Assembly (NCBI GenBank): GCA_903828035.1
Contig: CAIKKV010000068.1
Location: 1 to 26,880, forward strand
Length of the DNA: 26,880 nt
Source of the DNA: an uncultured bacterium
GTDB taxonomy: Bacteria > Verrucomicrobiota > Kiritimatiellia > CAIKKV01
Reading direction: 5' to 3'
The number at the start of each line of letters is the position of its first letter. Position 1 is the first letter of the stretch. Shown here piece after piece: positions 23,524 through 26,880 of this stretch. The translations under genes and the position numbers were made by a program. The notes under the pieces are model-generated. The model saw only the letters and a program-made list of their open reading frames with translations. It was not told where the DNA came from and ran no database searches.

Positions 23524-24051
23524 CTACCACCGCAACTCGGTTAAACATCCTTGAAATGGCCATTCTTCCGGTGTTGCGGTTAACCCCTTGCGAACCGCAT
23601 TCTTCCTTACGTATTCCCATTTTTCCGCATAATGATCCACGCTTCGCAATTGCGTGTCCCAGCAATGCGCCTGCCACAACGGATCCGCCATAATGTCCTC
23701 CCCCCGGGAGGGCGAGGTTCCACCCGAGCCCCGCCAAACTTCTGCGACAGGGCCGTACCCTTTGATGGCTCTGGAGACAAGCCCTTTCCAAAAAGCGGAC
23801 CACACTTTGACGTTCGGCGATTCCACATCCCTTGGAGAACAAAACAGATGAATGTGATCCGGCATGATCATGTATTGACCCACAGACCACGTGGCCGCCA
23901 CCTCCCAGGCCGAAACAAGCAAACGACACATCGCCTCATTCGCCAATAGGGCACGGCGATCTTTTGTGCAAACAGTCAGAAAAATGATAATCGCCTGGTT
24001 GTGTCGTTCTATATTTGGCAAATGTGTCGGATGTTTTCGTATAAAACTCAT
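23524..24051 (-). CDS. REP-associated tyrosine transposase (RAYT, Y1 HUH family)
   Basis: This 175-aa single-strand DNA transposase has the HUH motif H66-I-H68 in YMIMPDHIHLF and the catalytic tyrosine Y147 with downstream N151 in YVRKNAVRKGL, followed by WPF. RAYTs cut and join REP palindromes, and matching palindromes flank this gene on both sides. The ATG at 24051 is preferred; 17 further codons upstream are translated REP sequence. Residues about 108-116 are encoded by another REP head inserted in frame, in a region between the two catalytic motifs. The stop is TAG. Catalytic residues are intact, so activity is possible if the inserted loop is tolerated. Confidence 0.9.
   Translation of the reverse strand: MSFIRKHPTHLPNIERHNQAIIIFLTVCTKDRRALLANEAMCRLLVSAWEVAATWSVGQYMIMPDHIHLFCSPRDVESPNVKVWSAFWKGLVSRAIKGYGPVAEVWRGSGGTSPSRGEDIMADPLWQAHCWDTQLRSVDHYAEKWEYVRKNAVRKGLTATPEEWPFQGCLTELRW
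23706..23730. repeat. REP head embedded in the transposase coding sequence, copy 3
   Basis: This 25-base head copy, identical to the one at 23491-23515, lies inside the RAYT gene and keeps its frame. It encodes roughly GSGGTSPSR (residues 108-116). Confidence 0.85.
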
Positions 24052-24062
24052 GCCCCTTCTCA

Positions 24063-24090
24063 TGAGGCCGGGGTGTAACCCGGCCCTCCC
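24063..24090. repeat. Single REP tail, copy 4
   Basis: A 28-base copy of the REP tail with the perfect GGCCGGG/CCCGGCC stem lies just upstream of the transposase start codon. It may affect the transposase mRNA leader. Confidence 0.8.
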
Positions 24091-24128
24091 ACTCTCACCC
24101 ATTCCTTTGCCCTGCTCACACCGATCTC

Positions 24129-24201
24129 GGGAGGGCGAGGTTCTACCCGAGCCTTATGCGCAAGCCTGTCCCTTGAGGCCGGGGTGTAACCCGGCCCTCC
24201 C
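24129..24201. repeat. REP pair (BIME-like), copy 5: head plus tail
   Basis: The head (24129-24153, one T-for-C change from the other heads), the same spacer and the tail (24174-24201) repeat the unit seen at 23398-23469. Its last base directly abuts the stop codon of the nitrilase-family gene, so the hairpin may act as that gene's 3' end. Confidence 0.8.
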
Positions 24202-25002
24202 TTAACTCTCCGACAAATTCCGGCGATGCTTCAGGGCCGGAATCCGCTCGCGGACGCGCGCGAGCTCTTCCTTGTCGAGCGTGGCGCTCATCACGCCCTC
24301 CTCCGCCCCGCCCTCGGCCAGCACGTCCCCCCACGGCCCCACGATCAGGCTATGCCCGTAGCTGGCCACTCCGGTTGAGGCATTCGTGCCGCACTGGTTC
24401 GGAGCCACCACAAAACACTGGTTTTCAATCGCGCGCGCCTTGACGAGCGTCTCCCAGTGATACTTGCCGGTGTTCTGCGTGAAATTGGAGGGAATCATCA
24501 GCACCGAGGCGCCCCGTTTCGCATAGAGCCGGTACAGCTCGGGAAATCGCACGTCGTAACAGATCGAAAGCCCGCACGGCCAGCCGTCGATATCGGCCAT
24601 GACCGGGTGCTCCCCGGGCTCGTACACATCCTGCTCCCGGATCAGCTTGCCGTTCTCCAGGCGGGCCTCGAACAAATGAAGCTTCCGATAGGTGGCCGTC
24701 ACGCACCCCTCGCGGTCCACCAGCACCGTCGTGTTGTGAATGCGCGCGCCGTCCTTCTCCAGCAGGCTGCCGCCCAGCACCCAGGCATGATGCCGCCGGG
24801 CCGTCTCTTTCAACCACGCCGTCTGGAGGCCGTCCAGCGGCTCCGCCGCCCGCCGCAGGTCGGCATCGTTGCCGCGCGCGGCAAACACCTCGGGCAGCAC
24901 GATGAGGTCGGCCGGCCCGACCTGGTCCATCCGGGCGTCCAGCGCCGCCAAATTGGCGGCCACATCCGGGCCCGCCGCATGTTGAACCATCCAGACCTTC
25001 AT
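24202..25002 (-). CDS. Carbon-nitrogen hydrolase of the nitrilase superfamily (Nit/omega-amidase-like)
   Basis: The 266-aa product has the nitrilase triad: E38 in VLPEVF, K107 in YRKLHLF and C148 in SICYDVRFPEL. The YRKLHLF and CYDVRFPEL motifs match the Nit1/Nit2 branch, which includes deaminated-glutathione amidase and omega-amidase, though the substrate is not proven by sequence. The ATG at 25002 is preferred over one three codons upstream because AAGGA lies nine bases before it but abuts the other. The protein has no signal peptide and is probably cytoplasmic. A divergent promoter region is shared with tatD, and the 3' end runs straight into a REP pair. Confidence 0.88.
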   Translation of the reverse strand: MKVWMVQHAAGPDVAANLAALDARMDQVGPADLIVLPEVFAARGNDADLRRAAEPLDGLQTAWLKETARRHHAWVLGGSLLEKDGARIHNTTVLVDREGCVTATYRKLHLFEARLENGKLIREQDVYEPGEHPVMADIDGWPCGLSICYDVRFPELYRLYAKRGASVLMIPSNFTQNTGKYHWETLVKARAIENQCFVVAPNQCGTNASTGVASYGHSLIVGPWGDVLAEGGAEEGVMSATLDKEELARVRERIPALKHRRNLSES

Positions 25003-25034
25003 GACGCGCATTCCTTGTTCCGTTTGACACCCTT

Positions 25035-25062
25035 ATCTTAGCGCAAGCCGTCCCTTTCTCAA
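25035..25062 (-). promoter_or_regulatory. Promoter of the nitrilase-family gene (TTGAGA-16-TAAGAT)
   Basis: On the minus strand TTGAGA (25057-25062) is followed after 16 bases by TAAGAT (25035-25040). This gives a leader of about 25 bases that includes the AAGGA ribosome site. It lies back to back with the tatD promoter. Confidence 0.45.
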
Positions 25063-25068
25063 TCGTTC

Positions 25069-25103
25069 TTTTCATCCCCCGGAAACCGGACTATCCTGCC
25101 CTC
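25069..25103 (+). promoter_or_regulatory. Leaderless-type promoter of the tatD gene
   Basis: TTTTCA (25069-25074), a 17-base spacer and TATCCT (25092-25097) are followed by six bases (GCCCTC) and the ATG at 25104. The distance is the same as upstream of dciA, and again no ribosome site is present. This fits a transcript beginning at or beside the start codon. Confidence 0.45.
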
Positions 25104-25883
25104 ATGCGATTGTACGACACCCATTGTCATCTGCAGGACGCCCGGCTGGCGCCCGATATCGATCCGGTCATGCGCCGCGCCGGCGAGGCGGGGGTCTGCC
25201 GGATGCTCTGCTGCGCGAGCGAGGAGGCCGACTGGCCCGCAGTCTCCCGCCTGTCCCTGCGCTTCCCCTGTATCCGTCCGGCGTATGGCCTCCACCCCTG
25301 GTACCTGGACCGCCGCCCGGCTGGATGGGAGGCGCTGCTCCGCAACCGCCTGCTCGCCGAGCCCGAGTCCGTCATCGGCGAAATCGGCCTGGACCACGCC
25401 CTCGACGCGCCTGACCGCGCGCTCCAGAAGGACATTCTTTGCTCCCATCTCCGGATCGCGGCCGAACTGGACCGGCCCGTCTCGCTGCACTGCCGAAAAG
25501 CCTGGGGCGCCCTGCTCGCCCTGTTGAAAACGCTACCCCGCCTGCCCCCGGCCCTGATCTTCCATGCCTTTTCGGGAGACGCCGAACTGATTCCCGAACT
25601 GGCCCGGCTAAATGGCTGGTTTTCCTTCGGCGGCTCGCTGACGCGGGAAGGTAACCGGCGAGGGCGCGCCGCCGCCTCACAGGTTCCGGCCGACCGCCTC
25701 CTGCTGGAGTCGGACGCGCCGGACCTGGCGCCCCGCCAGGCGCCCCCCCTCCGGCCGAACGAACCCGCCTACCTTGTACACACCCTGGCCGAGCTGGCCC
25801 TTTGCCGGTGGCAATCGCTTGAAACGCTGGCAGAATTAACCTGGCAGAATAGCTGCCGGGCCTTTAAGGAGAAAGTATCATGA
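25104..25883 (+). CDS. tatD: TatD-family metal-dependent DNase/hydrolase
   Basis: This 259-aa TIM-barrel hydrolase has the metal-binding H7-x-H9 motif (DTHCHL), GLHPW, the glutamate in GEIGLD, histidines in SLHCRKA and IFHAFSG, and the aspartate in LLLESDAP. All TatD metal ligands are therefore present. Family members act as 3'-5' exonucleases in DNA repair or degradation. Length is typical. Its stop overlaps the start of the DJ-1/PfpI gene by four bases (ATGA), so the two are translated from one message. Confidence 0.92.
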   Translation: MRLYDTHCHLQDARLAPDIDPVMRRAGEAGVCRMLCCASEEADWPAVSRLSLRFPCIRPAYGLHPWYLDRRPAGWEALLRNRLLAEPESVIGEIGLDHALDAPDRALQKDILCSHLRIAAELDRPVSLHCRKAWGALLALLKTLPRLPPALIFHAFSGDAELIPELARLNGWFSFGGSLTREGNRRGRAAASQVPADRLLLESDAPDLAPRQAPPLRPNEPAYLVHTLAELALCRWQSLETLAELTWQNSCRAFKEKVS

Positions 25884-26428
25884 CAACCGCGCTGGTTCCG
25901 TTTGCGCCCGGCTTCGAAGAGATGGAGGGGGTGATTATTGTGGATGTCTGCCGGCGGGCGGGCTGGCGGGTCGACACGGTCGGCCTGGCGCCCGGCCTGG
26001 TAAAGGCTTCCCGGGGCGTTCTTGTACAGCCCGACCTGGTCTGGGGCGAACGGGATCCGCTTTCTTACGACCTTCTCATCCTGCCCGGCGGAGCCGGCGG
26101 GACGGACGCCCTCAGCCAGGACGCGCGCGTCCTGGCCGCCATCCGGGCCTTCGCCAAGGCGGATAAATGGATCGGGGCCATCTGCGCGGCGGCGCTGGCG
26201 CTTCAGGCCGCCGGCATTCTAACGGCTCAGCACAAAATCACCTGCCATCCCGCGGTGGCGAATAAGCTCACCGCCGCCCCCCGGCAAACCGCGCGCACGG
26301 TGATGGATGGCCGGCTGATTACAAGCCAGGGCCCGGGAACCGCGTTCGATTTCGCCTTAACCCTGGTGCGGGCCATTGACGGTCCGGCCCTGGCCGACAA
26401 GCTGTCGCGCGAGATGGTGTTAACTTAA
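25880..26428 (+). CDS. DJ-1/PfpI family protein
   Basis: This 182-aa protein has a DJ-1-like core: FAPGFEEMEGVIIVDVCRRAG with the conserved E16, LLILPGGAGG, and the nucleophile cysteine C102 in GAICAAALAL at the elbow. The SQGPGTAFDFAL segment near residue 150 is also typical. DJ-1 proteins act as glyoxalases or deglycases or in oxidative-stress protection, and the precise reaction cannot be told from sequence. The residues after the Cys (AAA) differ from the CAGP of well-studied members. The start overlaps the tatD stop as ATGA and the AAGGAG ribosome site lies inside the end of tatD. Confidence 0.92.
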   Translation: MTTALVPFAPGFEEMEGVIIVDVCRRAGWRVDTVGLAPGLVKASRGVLVQPDLVWGERDPLSYDLLILPGGAGGTDALSQDARVLAAIRAFAKADKWIGAICAAALALQAAGILTAQHKITCHPAVANKLTAAPRQTARTVMDGRLITSQGPGTAFDFALTLVRAIDGPALADKLSREMVLT

Positions 26429-26449
26429 AGCCAGGAGGCCGCCTGCCGG

Positions 26450-26880
26450 CTACGGCGCCGGAGCGGGAGCTGCTTCTGGCGCCGCCGGGGCGGTCCCGCG
26501 TTCGGCCGGCTTGCCGGCCTTGCCGGGGCGATTTACGCGCTCTTCCCGGCGATCTTCGCCCTGCCGCGTGGCCGGCGGCTGCTGTTTCATCTGAAGCATC
26601 AGCTCGCGCAGGGATTTTCGCTGTTCTTCCGTCAGCGATTTGCGCACTTCAAGCAGGAGCTGGATCTGCGCCTTGGCAAGCTCGGTGCGCACCTTGCTGG
26701 TTTCCTCGACCGCCGCCATCAGGGCCGCCTCGTCGAGCGGATCCGCCATCAGCACCTCGGTCTGCTTCAGGGCCGCCTTCTGCAGCTTCCCCTGAAACTC
26801 CATCATCTTGCTGCGCTGCTCGAGCACCAGGCGCTTGATCAGCTCCTGCTGCTCCGGCGTCAGGTTCAGTTTTTTCCCGA
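26450..26880 (-). CDS. Spy/CpxP-like LTxxQ-motif protein (5' end outside the window)
   Basis: The frame is open from the window edge to the stop near 26450, so the N-terminus is missing. The visible part (about 142 residues) begins KKLNLTPEQQELIKRL and later has SLTEEQRKSLREL, two LTxxQ motifs typical of Spy/CpxP periplasmic proteins. The helical middle, with a long pattern of K, E, Q and L, fits the cradle-shaped dimer fold that acts as a chaperone or metal-stress sensor. The C-terminal 45 residues are charged, then Pro/Ala-rich and disordered. A GTG at 26827 could be misread as the start, but the conserved motif upstream argues against that. A signal peptide is expected beyond the window. 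Confidence 0.7.
   Translation of the reverse strand, partial: GKKLNLTPEQQELIKRLVLEQRSKMMEFQGKLQKAALKQTEVLMADPLDEAALMAAVEETSKVRTELAKAQIQLLLEVRKSLTEEQRKSLRELMLQMKQQPPATRQGEDRREERVNRPGKAGKPAERGTAPAAPEAAPAPAP

Noticed and set aside
23267..23929. 220-codon minus-strand frame spanning the REP region
   Set aside because: It crosses the end of the lipoprotein gene and several REP copies in a frame different from the RAYT. Only the RAYT frame has catalytic motifs.

Overview
The window is GC-rich bacterial chromosome (26,880 bases) with closely packed genes on both strands. Large secreted proteins, FG-GAP propellers, glycosidase-like propellers, a REP-associated transposase with its palindromes, and antisense frames left open by high GC suggest the Planctomycetes-Verrucomicrobia-Chlamydiae group, probably Verrucomicrobiota, Kiritimatiellota or Lentisphaerota. 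This placement rests on the style of the proteins, not on a marker gene. No rRNA, tRNA, CRISPR array or prophage was seen.

Region 1 (1-6913, minus strand) is a tightly spaced three-gene operon for exported proteins. Two tandem paralogues of about 750 aa share a strongly conserved C-terminal module, and an FG-GAP/discoidin-like protein follows. The reading frame of that third protein is broken by a TAG at 275-277 and continues cleanly past it to the window edge.

Region 2 (6914-7399) has no gene but holds several nested palindromic elements. Region 3 (7400-9166) has a small antitoxin-like protein, a secreted metallophosphoesterase and a vapBC-type toxin-antitoxin pair with a repeat-bearing operator. 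Region 4 (9237-15390) is housekeeping and metabolism: a peptidase U32-family protein, MutY, a small ACT/TM1266-like protein, a B12-type radical SAM enzyme and an amidohydrolase.

Region 5 (15400-20359, minus strand) is a three-gene operon joined by 4-base stop/start overlaps: a sialidase-like plus five-blade-propeller protein, a YbaK-type aminoacyl-tRNA deacylase, and an unusual DUF1835/DUF3658-GH32 fusion. Region 6 (20471-23380) has a DciA-like protein and an 857-aa lipoprotein built of W/F-P-L-aromatic repeats. Region 7 (23398-24201) is a RAYT transposase bracketed by its own REP palindromes, with one copy embedded in frame inside the transposase gene. Region 8 (24202-26880) has a nitrilase-family amidase divergent from a TatD/DJ-1 pair, then a partial Spy/CpxP-like protein cut by the window end.

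The observations most worth checking are the in-frame amber codon, the DUF1835-GH32 fusion, the REP copy inside its own RAYT, the repeat lipoprotein, and the leaderless promoter architecture in front of dciA and tatD.
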